Positions 1 through 13,232 are shown, numbered from the stretch's first letter. The stretch: DNA of 64,000 nucleotides from Gossypium raimondii (GCF_025698545.1 NC_068565.1:1984001-2048000), one strand, 5' to 3'. The notes: generated by a model from the letters alone, not told the origin. Made by a program: numbers and translations.

Positions 1-185
1 TGCTTTTAAGAAGCACTTTTGAGACAAAAGCATTTCTAAACAAGCTATTTTTTTTAGAGAAAAAAATGCTTCTCCTAAGCTAAAAGTTGGCCCAAAAGTT
101 TTTTTTTTAAAGCTGAAACTTTTTGGTAAAAAAGAAAAAAAAATACTTTTGAGAAACATTCTTAACCTAGACTCTGTATTACTTA
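1..185. repeat. MITE-like repeat family D, cut by window edge
   Basis: The segment is rich in AAGCACTTTTGAGA-type words and ends in TACTTTTGAGAAACATTCTTAACC. The same words, in the same order, occur in the complete copy at 5884-6110. The left end lies outside the window. It is probably a non-autonomous DNA transposon; no coding sequence is seen. Confidence 0.5.
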
Positions 186-966
186 TGACTTCAAAAGCAC
201 TTTTCAAAAATAATACTAAACAAAACGTTAATGGTCGATTAATCCGTGACACCAATTAGATCACTATTGCTTATACTATATCGTTACACGAAGTACCGTT
301 ATAAAAATATCACTTATTAGAGATGCGTAAAAATAATTTAATAATATTTTATTTGAGCTGATGTAGAAATGACAATTAATAATATTATAAATTTCACGTG
401 ATTACTGGCCCTTGGGTACAGTACATTTTGGTTTCATCTCCCGTACAATAATTGCCCACTGCCCACTCCATAATTATAATTATAATAATCCCATCCGCAT
501 CCCAATGGGATCTTTAAATGATTTTCTTTTCTATTTTTTATTCAATAAATTTCCCATTTTCCATGAGAGGTTAATGACACATTTGTACACTATCAATAAT
601 AGAAGGAAATGGGTTAATCCCATCAAGCGTGTGCAAAATTTTATTCAAATTTTAAATTAGTCCTTAATTTTCATAAATTTCTAAATCAATTTATTAACCT
701 TGTTGTTAAATGCTTAATAATATATGACATTTAATGTATTTAGAGGAAGTTAGAAAATATTTTAGGAGGTGAAATTAAATTGTATATTTTTACGATAGTA
801 AAATATAATTTCATAATTTTATTATCTATATCTTTATAACTTTTAAAAGATTAAATCAATTTTTTTATTATTTTTAATAGGGGTAAAGTACAACTTTACC
901 TTTGTAAAAAAATATTTTAAGAATGTATTTAAAACATGTGAGTCAGGTGTACCTACTCGGCACAAC
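186..966. other. AT-rich intergenic DNA, nothing recognised
   Basis: The stretch is AT-rich with no convincing codon structure, RNA gene or motif. A short open frame at 412-660 is low-complexity and matches no family I recognise. Confidence 0.4.
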
Positions 967-1342
967 TAGAGGTGTTCATGGGCCGGGTAAAAATATAGTC
1001 TTAAAATATGGGTTTGGGCAAAAAAAATGAGGCCCGTTTAGAAAACTGGCCAGGCCTCAGGCACCACTTTTTTGGCCCAGGCCCGACCCGGCCCGAATAT
1101 AATAAATATATATATATTTTTAATTTTTTAATTTTAAAATAATTTTAAAATAATTTTTTATTTTTTTATTTTTAAAATAAAACTTTGGTGTTTATTAAAA
1201 AAATGAGCCAGGCCTGGCTCAGGCTTAGGAATTTTTTTCTCGGGCCAAGCCTGGACAAAATTTCAGACCCATATTTTGGGCCGAGCCTAGGACGAGGGCC
1301 AAAAAAAATTTTTGGGCCCGGCCCGGCCCATGAACACCTCTA
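967..1342. mobile_element. hAT-type MITE with 8-bp target duplication
   Basis: The element starts TAGAGGTGTTCATGGGCCGG and ends CCGGCCCATGAACACCTCTA, so its ends are perfect inverted repeats of about 20 bp. It is flanked on both sides by GGCACAAC (959-966 and 1343-1350), an 8-bp target-site duplication as made by hAT transposases. It is 376 bp long, with an AT-rich centre and GGCCCGGCC-rich arms that could fold into a long hairpin. There is no coding capacity, so it is a non-autonomous element mobilised in trans. The perfect flanking duplication suggests a fairly recent insertion. Confidence 0.85.
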
Positions 1343-1350
1343 GGCACAAC

Positions 1351-2281
1351 GTAAGACGCAAATTTTTGGAAAATTATCATTAACTCTTCAGTTTTTTTGA
1401 AAATTTTACTTGAGCTCCAATTCTTTAAGAAATTATAATTGGTGCCTACAAAAGTTTTAAAAAGTTTAATTAAACCCTCTAAATTTTTTAAAAGTTATAG
1501 TTGCTTTTAAAAATTTTAAAAACCTTTCATTTTTTTTTTTTTTGAAAATTTTAGTTAGGCTGCTCAAAACTTGATACCACGCTCTGTCCCTGGTACTATC
1601 ACATATATAACTTGAATCAGAGGTAAAGTTAGAAATTTTGCGTTAAGGTTGTGTTAAAATAAATTAAATTATTAGTTTTTAAACAAGTCCAAAAATGAAA
1701 CATTATCATTAATCAAGAGGCTAAAATGACCTTAAATGATTTTTTTGAGAGGGTTCAAGATCGCAATTTTTTCCATTTATCAAGGGGGGGAGGCACTTTG
1801 TTTGAATATGACAGTGTTAAAAAATGTCAATTGAATTTAAGAAAATATTTTAACATGTTAGATCCAAGCTGTTATTGCAATAGGTACACACGTATTTATA
1901 ATTAAATCTACGTATTTTAAATATTTTTACATAGAATTTGCGCAGACATTTAACAGACAAGCTAATAGGTAAAATGATGAAAAATATGATTAATACGATA
2001 TTGATAATTCAATATTCAATTAAAACGTTTTGAACTTTAGAGACTAATTTAGTACAATATCATAATATAAATACGATTAATGCAATTAACCTCATTTAAA
2101 AGAAAGTGTTCTTAGTAGAAGATTGATTGATTTGGAATCATGTGCTTTATTCCCCCAATAATTATCCCAAAGTGCATGCCACAGTTGCATTGATAATTAT
2201 GAAAATTAGTATTTTAAAGTAAATTTAACCAAAAATGTTTAAATTTGGAGACTTATATTTAAAAAATTTCAAGATTTGTTG
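1351..2281. other. AT-rich intergenic DNA
   Basis: The segment holds several A/T homopolymer runs and short degenerate repeats around 1375-1560. I see no gene, RNA or well-bounded element. Confidence 0.4.
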
Positions 2282-2455
2282 ATTGAGTCTTAGCTCGATT
2301 GGTATGAGTATTGTCGTTAATACAGGAGGATGTGGGTTCGAGTGTGCTGAAGCACATCATCTTTCTATTTATAGGTTAGGGAGAGACTATTAGTAATTTT
2401 AGACATTGTGCCAACAAGAATTAGATATGGTTAGAATTTATGAAAAATTGTTCAA
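2282..2455 (+). mobile_element. tRNA-derived SINE
   Basis: An A-box-like TAGCTCGATTGG (about 2291-2302) is followed some 30 bp later by a B-box-like GGTTCGAGT (2334-2342). This is the internal RNA polymerase III promoter layout of a tRNA-derived SINE. Downstream is a body with GCTGAAGCACATCATC and a GTTAGGGAGAGACTATTAG tract. Weaker, more diverged relatives lie at about 18835-18935 and 36825-36965. There is no clear poly-A tail or target duplication, so the ends are approximate. Confidence 0.65.
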
Positions 2456-2937
2456 AAAAATTTCGAGATTTTAAAAAGATATATATTAAAAATAAATTTT
2501 ATTTCATAGGCTTAATATATCCTTTGACACATTTTTCTAATGTAGTGTATGTATTAATTTATCGTCTAATTTAATATTTATATTTGATAGAAATTATATA
2601 TTTTAGTACTCAAAGGTAACGTGTTAATTATTTAGTGTCGAATTAAGAGGGCCAAAGCTAGAAAAAGATATGCATGCGATAAAATTTGAACCCAAAACTA
2701 CGTAACATTATTTATCAATTTTGTCATTTCAACCAAAATTATATTTAAATCTTTTATCAGTTTTAATAAATTTATTATACAACTAGCTTAGACTCTGAGT
2801 TGTTTGTGTGCATTAATATTATAATATTTTTTAATTAATTTATGATTTGAAAAGATATGATTTCGAGGTTATTAAATGTATCTTTACTTAAAATATATTT
2901 AAGTTTAAAATAATTTTAATATTATCGATATTAACAG

Positions 2938-3076
2938 GGTGACAGATCATATTGTTAAAGAAACTCAAGGCGAAATGGAACAATTGATTATTCATAAGGA
3001 ACCACCAGGTATTACGAGAGATTTATTGAATGATGATATCTATCACGATATATGTCCATTACTTGAGGAAGATTAG
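2938..3076 (+). other. Unassigned exon-like ORF (about 45 codons)
   Basis: After a splice-acceptor-like TTAACAG, a frame of 45 codons runs from 2939 to a TAG at 3074-3076. Its composition is protein-like (acidic, with the words EPPGITRDLLND and ICPLLEED), unlike the low-complexity frames around it. It could be the last exon of a lost or degraded gene. I do not recognise the family, and no upstream exon was found in the 2.9 kb before it. Confidence 0.25.
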
Positions 3077-4859
3077 TACCGATGTAACTTTAGTTTAAGA
3101 CTATATTGTTTTATTTACCAATATATATATATATATATATATTAAGTTTAAAACCTACTAAATATAATTTTAGTCTTGATTTCTATAATTTATTTAACTT
3201 AATTATAAATAGAAGTATAATTAATTTTAATATTGTATTTTAGTATATATTTAATATATTCATGCATACTTCAATATATCAATTTTAGAGCATATATTAT
3301 TTAAGCTCAATATCACATGAAAATATTGATGTAAAATAAAATACATTTGTATATGCATGTATTCATATAAAATTATTGATTTTATTCAACAAAATATAAC
3401 ATATAATAATATTATTGAAAATAAAATAAGTCTAAATGCATTGATATTATTAAAATAAATATAATTTTTTTAAAATTAATTAATAAATTAAATGTAGCAA
3501 CATTTTTTTATGTAAGCAACATGTATTGTCAATATTATGTTACTTCGTATTATTGTAATAATTAGAAAATATATAGTTTCTATTTTAGATTTTATATTAA
3601 ACAAAATTAAATTTAAATTATAATTCGAATTTTTATTCCAAATTTGTCACTATATTTGTACTGAAGGGTGAAGTCAAAAAATTGTTAGGGTCAAAATTAA
3701 ATTTTAATTTTAATAACTTATATCTTTATAATTTTTAAAAGATTGAATTGAATATTTATCATTTTTAGGAAGAGCCAAAGTGCAATTTTACCATTACTAA
3801 TTTAAAATTTTAAAATTTCTAAAAGACCTAAATGGATAATTTTTTCACTTTAGAGGGAGTCGGGGCTGCCTCTACCAGCCCCCTTAGATCCACCACTAAA
3901 TTTACCTTAAATAATTTTTTTAAATATAGTCAATAGCTACACGTGGCAGATTATTATCGTGACAAATGACAGTTTATAAACTATGCCACATAGAAATTTT
4001 TTTTTTTTGTCGAAACCAAAGTGTCCACCGCCAGTAACAGTGACTAATCCTCTCGTCACGGGTGCTCCCCAAAGAGGTAAACGATTAGCCATAAAATGTA
4101 TTCCATTCCCATGAGTGGGGATTTCTTTTCTTTTATGTAACATTATAATGTTATAGTATTTATATGATTGTCTTCACCCACACGGTGAATATACTATAAT
4201 CAAGTTTTCTTATTACGACTCTAGTTATGCGTAAAAAAAATATAAAAGCTATCAATATCTTTAACGATAAGATTGAGATTTTGAGAATTTTAAGAACTCA
4301 AGTTCGAAGTTTCATATCACGCGCGGATTTTCAATTGAATTTTTTTTTGATTAAGTCTCGTATGTGTATGAGAACTACATACTTAATTGAAACTAATTAA
4401 TAATAAAATATTAAATATGTACAATATTAAAATAAAAATAGATTAAATTGTAAGAAAAATGAAATTAAAATACAAAAGACATTTTTTAAATTTCTCTAAA
4501 CCAGTTGGTTATCAATTGACTTGTAACACCAACTTAATCAAGAGTTTAAATAATAATATCGATACTCCATTTAAATTTATTCTCATGTGCAGTGTAAGGA
4601 TATGGGGTTTTAATTATAATTTGTGATTATTTTATAAATATCATTTCAGAAATTTTAAAATATAATATTAAAATAATCTTTCTCGATTTCCAATTTTAAC
4701 GTATATATATATATTATATCACCATCGGGAAAGCAATTTAGACTCAATTGAGCACTATAATGCACTGCAACTGCTAGCGTTGAATTTTAAGTGAAATTTT
4801 CGAAGCATTACTTCTTCGTAAAACGTAGGTTTCAACTTCTTTCAAGCCTTTCGTCAAAC
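3077..4859. other. AT-rich intergenic DNA and probable CPS promoter
   Basis: The segment contains a short (AT)n tract near 3120-3141 and long AT-rich tracts without a recognisable gene. The last few hundred bases lie immediately upstream of the cyclopropane synthase gene and should include its promoter. I could not define a TATA box or start site with confidence. Confidence 0.35.
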
Positions 4860-4934
4860 ATGGCATCTACATTTTAGTTTCCACTTTCTTTCTGAAGATA
4901 AATGATGATTTGGGTTGGGTTTTTTTGGACGTAA
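4860..4934 (+). promoter_or_regulatory. Two candidate upstream ORFs in the CPS leader
   Basis: Two short ATG-to-stop frames lie just before the main start. One is at 4860-4877 (5 codons plus TAG) and the other at 4902-4934 (10 codons plus TAA). If the transcript begins upstream of 4860, both would sit in the 5' leader and could lower translation of the main ORF. The transcription start is unknown. Confidence 0.3.
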
Positions 4935-4965
4935 ATGCAGGTAAAGCAGTGTAACGGCGGCAGTG

Positions 4966-7900
4966 ATGGAAGTGGCGGTGATCGGAGGTGGGATAAAAGG
5001 GTTGGTTTCGGCCTACGTACTGGTCAAAGCCGGCGTGGACGTGGTGGTTTACGAGAAAGAAGAGCAATTAGGCGGCCATGCGAAGACTGTTAACTTCGAC
5101 GCCGTTGATTTAGACCTTGGCTTCTTGTTTCTCAATCCTGTAAGGCTTTTTTCTTTGTTTTTAATTATTATTATTTTGAATTTTTTTAAAAAAATAAGCT
5201 TATTATTAAACCAAGTATATATATATATTTAATTATTTAAAATAAATCATATTATTGCAATAGTATTTTTATGTTTTAATATCTCTATTATTATTAAAGT
5301 ACTGATCGAGTTTAGTATCACGTGTTAATCGGACATTCTATTTTTATATCTTTAACTGTGACATCACTCTTAATTAAGTAATTAATTGGTTTAATCGATG
5401 CTTTTTAGTAACTGGATCACTCAAGCCATCGGTTTTTTATCCGATTGATTGGTCCAGTTTGATTAAATATTATAAAATAAAAAAATTCTAATCCAACGGT
5501 TCAACAATCAATTTAATCAAATTTTCAATCTGATTCAATTAATTCATATTGATTCATAGATTAACCGATTCAACTTTTTTTATTTATAAAAATTGTAATT
5601 ATATTGCATGCATATGTTATTAATTCATGTATTTATATAAAAGTTATGAATTTAATCCGTTTACTTTTTAAATTTTTAAATTTCAGTACTTACTAAATGA
5701 TGATTGTTAAATTTATTATCTTATGTTATTTGAAAATCTAATGCAGTAAACATTATGTTATCATATATGTAATGTTATGTTTGCTTATTATTTTCACATA
5801 TTACTCACTAAAAACTCAATTAATGGATTAACGACTGTCATTTGTGTCGTCAAGATTGAAATTTTAAAATTCGGAATGTGTAAGGACTTAGGGTCAGTTT
5901 AGCATTACTTATAAGAAGCACTTTGGGGACAAAAAATACTTTTGAGATAAAAGCATTGATAAATAAGATGTTTTTGAGCTTTTCAAAAGTGTTTTTGGGA
6001 CAATAAATGCTTTGCAAAAGCAGAAGCAAACAATTTTAGTTTTTGTTCAAAAGTACTTTTTGGCCCGAAAACACTTTTGAGAAACAATGTTAAACTAAGT
6101 CTTAGAATGATCTGATTAGAAAATATGAACTAAATCTACAATTGTACATATAGTACAAGACTAGTAATTAAATTTAACCAAATGGATTTAACAACTAGTG
6201 TTTAGATCAGAACTAAAATTTTAAAATTTAAAAATATAATGACGAAAAGTAATCAAAGTAAAGTATAAAAATTAAATCTGCAACTTTCGTAAACTGTAGG
6301 GACTAATAGCAGAATTTAACCTACTTATAATGGGTTACACGATGTGGGGTTAGAATCTTTGTACTAAAACTGCAATTTTATGTTAAGATTCAATAACTCC
6401 GTTTTTGGAAAATTATGGAAATTTTTTATTTAAAATAATTATTGAATATTATTTTAAATTATAAATATGTTTTAAATATGTGGTTTTATATGCATACGTA
6501 TATAATAAAATTATTAATATATATAAAAAGTAAAAGTACCTAAGAGATCCTTGTATTATGGGAACTGTTTCAAATTAGTCTTCCTATATTATTAAATAGT
6601 TTGATTTAGTCCTTATACTATTAAAAAGAATCAAATAAGGTCAAATTAAAATACAGTTAACATTTAGTGTTTCACAGAGTTAAATTTTTTAAAATTTTAT
6701 GATTCTATAAATGAAATTTTTGTTTAGATCTTTACTGCAATTAATAAAAATAATTTTCGAGATAATTTTTATATAAAAGAATGTTAATTCTATTATAATT
6801 TAAACTCGTGTAATTTTTTAATAATATAAAATTAAATTCATTCATTTAATAATTTAATAATAGAAGGAACAACTTGATAACGACCTCCTAATACTTTATC
6901 CTAGTAATTAACCTGTTGATGTCATGTCTATTAGGTGTCCTTTCTGAAAACACCTTTGAGTTGAAATGTGGACCAACCTTATTAATTAATTTTACTATTA
7001 AATTAATTTTTATTAATTAATTTTAGAGATAGAATTAAGTTAATTTTTATTAAATAAATAGATTTAATTATTTTACTATTAAATAAGTCTAAATTTTAAC
7101 AAAATTAATATATTTATTATTTAAAAGATATTATGATTTAATCCTTAAAAATCATTTAAATAAGTATAAAACTTGAAAAATATTCACTCTATTAAATAGT
7201 AGATGATACTTTTTAATTTATAAATATTTACTCTAAATTTAGTTGATTCTTTTGATAGAATAATAATTCATTTAATAATTAAGGACTAATTTGATAATTT
7301 CGTAATCTTCTAAGTGCTTTTAAGTATAATTATATATCAACAACCTATACATAAATACCTAGATATACATAAGTAAATAATAATATTCTCATCTTAGAAC
7401 ATTAAAATAAACCTTATTATTTCCTAGGATGCTTGTAATTAAATAATTGACCTACAATTTTATTCTATCATATTTATGGCATATAATAATTTTATTAATA
7501 ATAATTATAATATAAAATAATATTTTGTATTTATTTGTATTATTTATTAAATTAATTAATATTAAGTTTATAATCATAATATATATAACTATTATGTCAT
7601 ATAATATTTTACGAGTAATTTTATAGTTTTAATAATGGAATGTAATTAAAGTCAAAGTTCGGACATGTTTGATAACACTTGTTAAGATGATGGAAACAAA
7701 TGCATGGATTTTATTATTATGAATTCAAACACATTTTTCTTTTTCTTTTTTATGTTTTTGATGAAGCTATTGTATATATGTTTATGGTATACGAAACAAT
7801 GCATGAAATTTATTAATTGTATGAAAAAAAATATGACAGGCAAGATATGCAACACTGTTGGATATAATCGACAGCCTTGGTGTTGATGTAGAAACACCCG

Positions 7901-10900
7901 ATGTTTCATTCTCTATAAGCCATGACAAAGGCAACAATGGCTATGAATGGTGCAGTCAATATGGATTTTCCAATTACTTTGCACAAAAGAAGAAACTGTT
8001 GAACCCTTTCAATTGGCAAAACCTTAGAGAGATCATCAGATTCAGCAACGATGTCGAAAGGTTAGCTATTGCCTCTTCCAAGCTATCTTACATTATTACA
8101 TGTTTTTATCAAGTGAAACATTTTGGACTTTGTGTGTTGCAGTTACCTTGGATCACTTGAGAACAACCCAGACATTGATCGTACTGAGACCTTGGGACAG
8201 TTTATAAAATCAAAGGGCTACTCTGAAAATTTTCAAAACACTTACCTGGTGAGCATTTTATCTCATTATAGAGTTTTTTTTATATATATATTAATTATGG
8301 GAATTAATCAATGGGAAATATTGAAATTTGAGTAGGCTCCTACATGTGGTTCAATGTGGTCAAGCTCCAAGGAAGATGTTATGAGCTTTTCAGCATTTTC
8401 CATCCTTTCATTTTGCCGTACTCATCATTTGTACCAGGTGTTTGACTATTTTCCTAAATGGATACTACTTAGTCTTTATATATGGCTATCATATTGTAGG
8501 CTTAATTGCATTAGACTCTTCCTATATAAAACTCAATGTGTCGGTTTCGTTTGTTGATCTTTTTGTTTTCCTTTTCCATCTTCAGCAATTTGGGCAGCCA
8601 CAGTGGTTGACTATCAAAGGGCACTCACATTTTGTTAAAAGGGTGAGCATTTTTCTAGTTTCCTAAACTCTCCACTTAGGTTCTATTGATGTAAGCTAAT
8701 TAAAAGTATACTCCAATTCAATGAAATCAGGTTAGGGAAGTGCTGGAGACTAAAGGTTGTCAATTTAAACTCGGTTGTGAAGTACAATCTGTTTTGCCTG
8801 CTGATAATGGTGAGTGCTTGCCTCGAAAACCATCCATCATTCAATATTTACCAGGAAAAATATGACGTTTTTCATATCAGATTTTACAGACCTCTGAGGA
8901 TAGTTCTGTATAAATGGATTGACAGGTACCACCATGGTCTGTGGAGATGGTTTCCAAGAAACTTACAATGGATGCATAATGGCTGTTGATGCTCCCACTG
9001 CCCTAAAATTATTAGGAAACCAAGCAACATTTGAAGAAACAAGAGTACTGGGTGCTTTCCAATATGCTACCAGGTACTAAAATTTGTACTCCCTCGTTGA
9101 TCTGTGTGCCTTCGAACGTCTCAAAATTAATATGTATGTATAATCTAATCTATTTTGCACGTTCTTCAGTTTATTTAAAGTGAGCTACTAAAATTCATGA
9201 AATCTAATCAATTGTTTCTGTTGGCAGTGATATTTTCCTTCACCGGGACAGTACTTTAATGCCACAAAACAAATCAGCTTGGAGTGCATTGAATTTTCTC
9301 AATAGTAGCAAAAATAATGCATTCTTAACATACTGGCTCAATGCACTACAGGTATGTCAAAAAATTAAGTTTGCTAATATTGCCTAACATCTAGGGAAGC
9401 ATAGAAGATTCTTGTCAGATACCATTTATTTCATCAGAATTACTAAAATACTTGGTTGTTTATCCAGTTATAACTTGAATAATGCTGACTGGTTCTTATT
9501 CTTTTTACAGAATATTGGTAAAACAAGTGAGCCATTTTTTGTGACTGTCAATCCAGACCATACCCCAAAGAATACCTTGCTTAAGTGGTCGACTGGCCAT
9601 GCAATTCCCTCTGTTGCTGCATCAAAAGCTTCACTTGAGCTTGGTCAGATTCAGGGGAAGAGAGGAATCTGGTTCTGTGGTGAGATTTTTCCTCATGAAA
9701 TTTGTTAACATTTTGGACCAATATTTTGGGGAGAAGTAAATTATCAAGGGATGAAACTAGCTCTTTTAGTTCTCTTCTACTAGCTATAGATTAGTGAAGT
9801 ATTATTGCTACTGTCATGGTGCTGTGCTTTTATATTTCTTGTGTTCTAAAACTTTCATTAGCTGTCATTATAAGATAATAAAGCATCATGTCAACTGCCT
9901 ATCGTCTGAGTATCTGTTTTACAATTATTTCAGGCTATGACTTCAATCAGGATGAACTAAAGGTACCTACCTAGTAATTTCTGCTTATTTTAAACTCTTA
10001 ACAATGATTCAATTTTAATTCTGCAAGATAAATTCCTTTAGTTTAATGAAAGTACAAGAATCCACAGCATTTTTCTAAGGTGCTCTTTTTTTCTCAGGCT
10101 GGTATGGATGCTGCACATGGTATCTTGGGAAAGCATTCTTCTGTTCTGCATAGTCCAAAGAATATGTCACCCTCTTTCATGGAAACAACGGCACGCCTCT
10201 TTGTTACTAAATTCTTTCAACAATATATATCCATGGGCTGCGTAATGTGAGTTCTTAAATATAATCACTCAATGTTAGTTCACTGCATGTTTTTCTACTT
10301 GAATTTGACACAATTGACCATGTGGCTATCATCAGTTTCTTAGAGGAAGGAGGCAGAATTTTCACTTTCAAAGGAAACATGGAAAAGTGTCCTCTTAAAA
10401 CAGTTCTGAAAGTACATAATCCTCAGTTTTACTGGAGGGTACACACCACACATTACTTAATCTTAATTCAGTTGGATTAGTTGTTAATATTAAACTCTAT
10501 TGTCACCTTTGCTTATGAGCATTATATGTGCTTTCCCTCCAGATCATGAAAGAAGCTGATATAGGCCTTGCAGATGCATATATCCATGGAGATTTTTCTT
10601 TTCTTGATGAAACTGAAGGCCTTCTTAATCTTTTCCGGGTAAGAAAATGTTATCGAGATCTGTTCCTATACATACAATACAAATTAGGTTTGTTATGATT
10701 TATCATAATCTTCATTGATAACTTTGCAGATTCTTGTTGCCAATAAAGAGAACTCAGCTGCCTCAGGGTCGAATAAAAGAAGGTTCATTATAAGCTTGAA
10801 GAAGAATCTAGATTGCAATACTGGTAGAATCCATAAATAAAATCGGTTTATTAAGCATGGACATTTATTTGGTTGCAGGACTTGGTGGTCACCTGCTCTG

Positions 10901-12904
10901 TTAACAGCTAGTATATCATCTGCAAAGTATTTTGTGAAGCATCTCTTGAGACAAAATACTATTACACAAGCTCGTAGGAACATTTCTCGTCATTATGATC
11001 TGGTAAGTGATCATGACTCCAATTTCAACATATTAGAACGACATATTGAGTATTTAACCTCCAACATGTTATTTTTATTACACAGTTGCAAACTCTATCC
11101 GGATAACTCTTTGTTAAAGAATTATTTGTCTTTGTAATTCGGTGTTGCCTAGTGCTACCAACAAAGAAGACTATTTGCAATAGGATTTATCGAATCAAAG
11201 CTAACTAATTCCCTGCTAATTGTGTTTGCAGAGTAATGAACTTTTCACTCTATACTTGGGCAAAATGATGCAATACTCTTCTGGAGTCTTTAGGGTCAGT
11301 ATCCCAACTTCTATGATTTTTTTTCTTTAAAGTGTATGAACAAAGGACTTGTTTTCCATGTCATGTTGGGATTTTATCCTTTTCGAGATTTGTGACACTA
11401 ATATGAAGTTGCTTTACAGACGGGAGAAGAACATTTGGACGTTGCACAGCGTAGAAAAATCAGTTCTCTAATTGAGAAAGTGAGAATCCGTGATGGTCTA
11501 ATCCGCATTCTTCATTTTTCTTTGCTACGATCATTTATTTGATTGTGTTGTTTTCTGTACATACAGGCAAGGATAGAGAAATGGCACGAAGTTCTCGACA
11601 TTGGGTGCGGTTGGGGAAGCTTAGCTATTGAAACTGTGAAAAGAACAGGATGCAAATATACTGGCATCACTCTATCAGAACAGCAACTGAAATATGCTCA
11701 AGAAAAAGTGAAGGAAGCTGGACTCCAGGTATTTCATGTCTGAAATTGGCTTCTGTCTGCAAACTTCTTGTTCTTTTGGACTTAGTGAAAAAACAATTTG
11801 CACCTTCTTTTCCCATAGTTAACAAGTTTTTATCATCAGGATAACATCAAAATACTTCTCTGTGACTATCGCCAGTTACCTAAGGAACACCAATTTGACA
11901 GAATCATATCTGTGTAAGTTATAAATTCCGTCAGTTAACTATAATTAATAGTGACATGTCATATAGCTTTTAATATTTTGCAATTATATCCTTTAGAGAG
12001 ATGGTAGAACATGTTGGTGAAGAATATATTGAGGAGTTTTACAGATGCTGTGACCAATTACTGAAAGAAGATGGGCTTTTTGTTCTTCAGGTAATGTTAA
12101 AATTGTGAAAATAGTACTTGTGCCTTTGTATTAGCTTTTATAATAACTTCAAAACTCCAATTATCTGTTCTTCAGTGCTTTTTTTTCCCATTAATGTCCA
12201 AGAGTGATATTCTTTTTTTGTATTTTTTTTCAGTTCATATCTATCCCAGAAGAGCTTTCCAAAGAAATCCAGCAAACAGCAGGTTTTCTAAAGGAATATA
12301 TATTCCCTGGTGGAACCCTGCTTTCTTTGGATAGGAATTTATCAGCCATGGCTGCTGCAACAAGATTCAGGTAACATTCATTGTTGTTTAGACAAATCAG
12401 TGATGCTTTGTCCTTTGTTCTACAATACAAATTGACCAAGTATTATTATGAGTGCAGTGTGGAGCATGTGGAAAATATAGGAATGAGTTATTACCACACA
12501 CTGAGATGGTGGAGAAAACTTTTCCTGGAAAACACAAGGTACCTACATATTGTGCCGATTTTGATTCGCATGAAAATCGTGTTTGGGGTTCAATGAAAAC
12601 TAACATATTTTGTTTTCCTCCTCAGCAAAGTTCTAGCTCTGGGGTTCGACGAGAAGTTCATGAGGACATGGGAATACTATTTCGATTACTGCGCTGCCGG
12701 TTTTAAGACAGGAACTCTTATAGATTACCAGGTAAAACTCCATACATGTCAGTTAATGCTATGTGAACCTAAGATGCTAAAGCTAAGATATTAATCCCTT
12801 TGTGTATGTGATTGCAGGTTGTATTTTCAAGGGCCGGAAATTTCGGTACACTCGGAGATCCATACAAAGGTTTCCCTTCTGCATATTCCTTCATGGATGA
12901 TTGA
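4966..12904 (+). CDS. CPS: Cyclopropane fatty acid synthase (plant type), 24 exons
   Basis: This enzyme adds a methylene group from S-adenosylmethionine across the cis double bond of an oleoyl chain on a phospholipid, giving dihydrosterculate. Exons: 4966-5139, 7840-8060, 8143-8248, 8336-8437, 8586-8642, 8731-8809, 8926-9073, 9228-9351, 9511-9679, 9934-9962, 10098-10246, 10336-10438, 10543-10638, 10730-10782, 10879-11002, 11232-11294, 11420-11479, 11567-11728, 11840-11913, 11997-12090, 12234-12370, 12458-12538, 12626-12731, 12818-12904. They join in frame to 865 aa. The N-terminal half is a FAD/amine-oxidase-like domain (VIGGGIKGL at residues 5-13; GIWFCGYDF near 390). The C-terminal half is the methyltransferase, with SAM-binding motif VLDIGCGWG at about 628-636 and EMVEHVGEEY further on. 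This two-domain fusion is typical of plant CPS. The first intron is 2.7 kb and AT-rich, with a MITE; exon 10 has only 29 nt. No lesion was seen. Confidence 0.95.
5884..6110. mobile_element. MITE family D in CPS intron 1
   Basis: The ends are imperfect inverted repeats: GGTCAGTTTAGCATT at the left against the complement of AATGTTAAACTAAGTC at the right. A CTTA beside each end may be the target duplication. The interior has AAGCAC/CACTTTT words shared with 1-185. It is non-coding, lies wholly inside the first intron of CPS and is removed by splicing. Confidence 0.6.
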
Positions 12905-13232
12905 ACAAAGTGTGGTTGAACATTGATCCAAAGAAGCAAACAAAATTATCACCACATGCCAGTGTTAAGAACAACCTATCTCCCTAGTCCCTACTTTTGT
13001 TTATTATGGCTATGTTTGCAATGCAAGAATAAGCAAACATTATAATGTTAATAAAGTTTGCACTTTTGTAGACTGGATGGATGTTATCAATGAAGTACCT
13101 AGTTTATAAGTATTATTGCCTTGGTCACAACTTTTTCAGGTATAATTCATACCATACATGCATGCATGCAATACATGTATATATTACCTATATGAACATA
13201 ACTCGTTGATACTAAGTACCAACAAGGAGCAA
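12905..13232. other. 3' untranslated and intergenic DNA after CPS
   Basis: This should hold the CPS 3' UTR and polyadenylation region (AATAAAG near 13050), followed by low-complexity CATGCATG words near 13155. No other gene is seen. Confidence 0.4.

Noticed and set aside
412-660. 82-codon open frame at the left side
   Set aside because: It has low-complexity, AT-driven composition (YNYNNPIRIP, FLFYFLFNKF), no family resemblance and no splice context.
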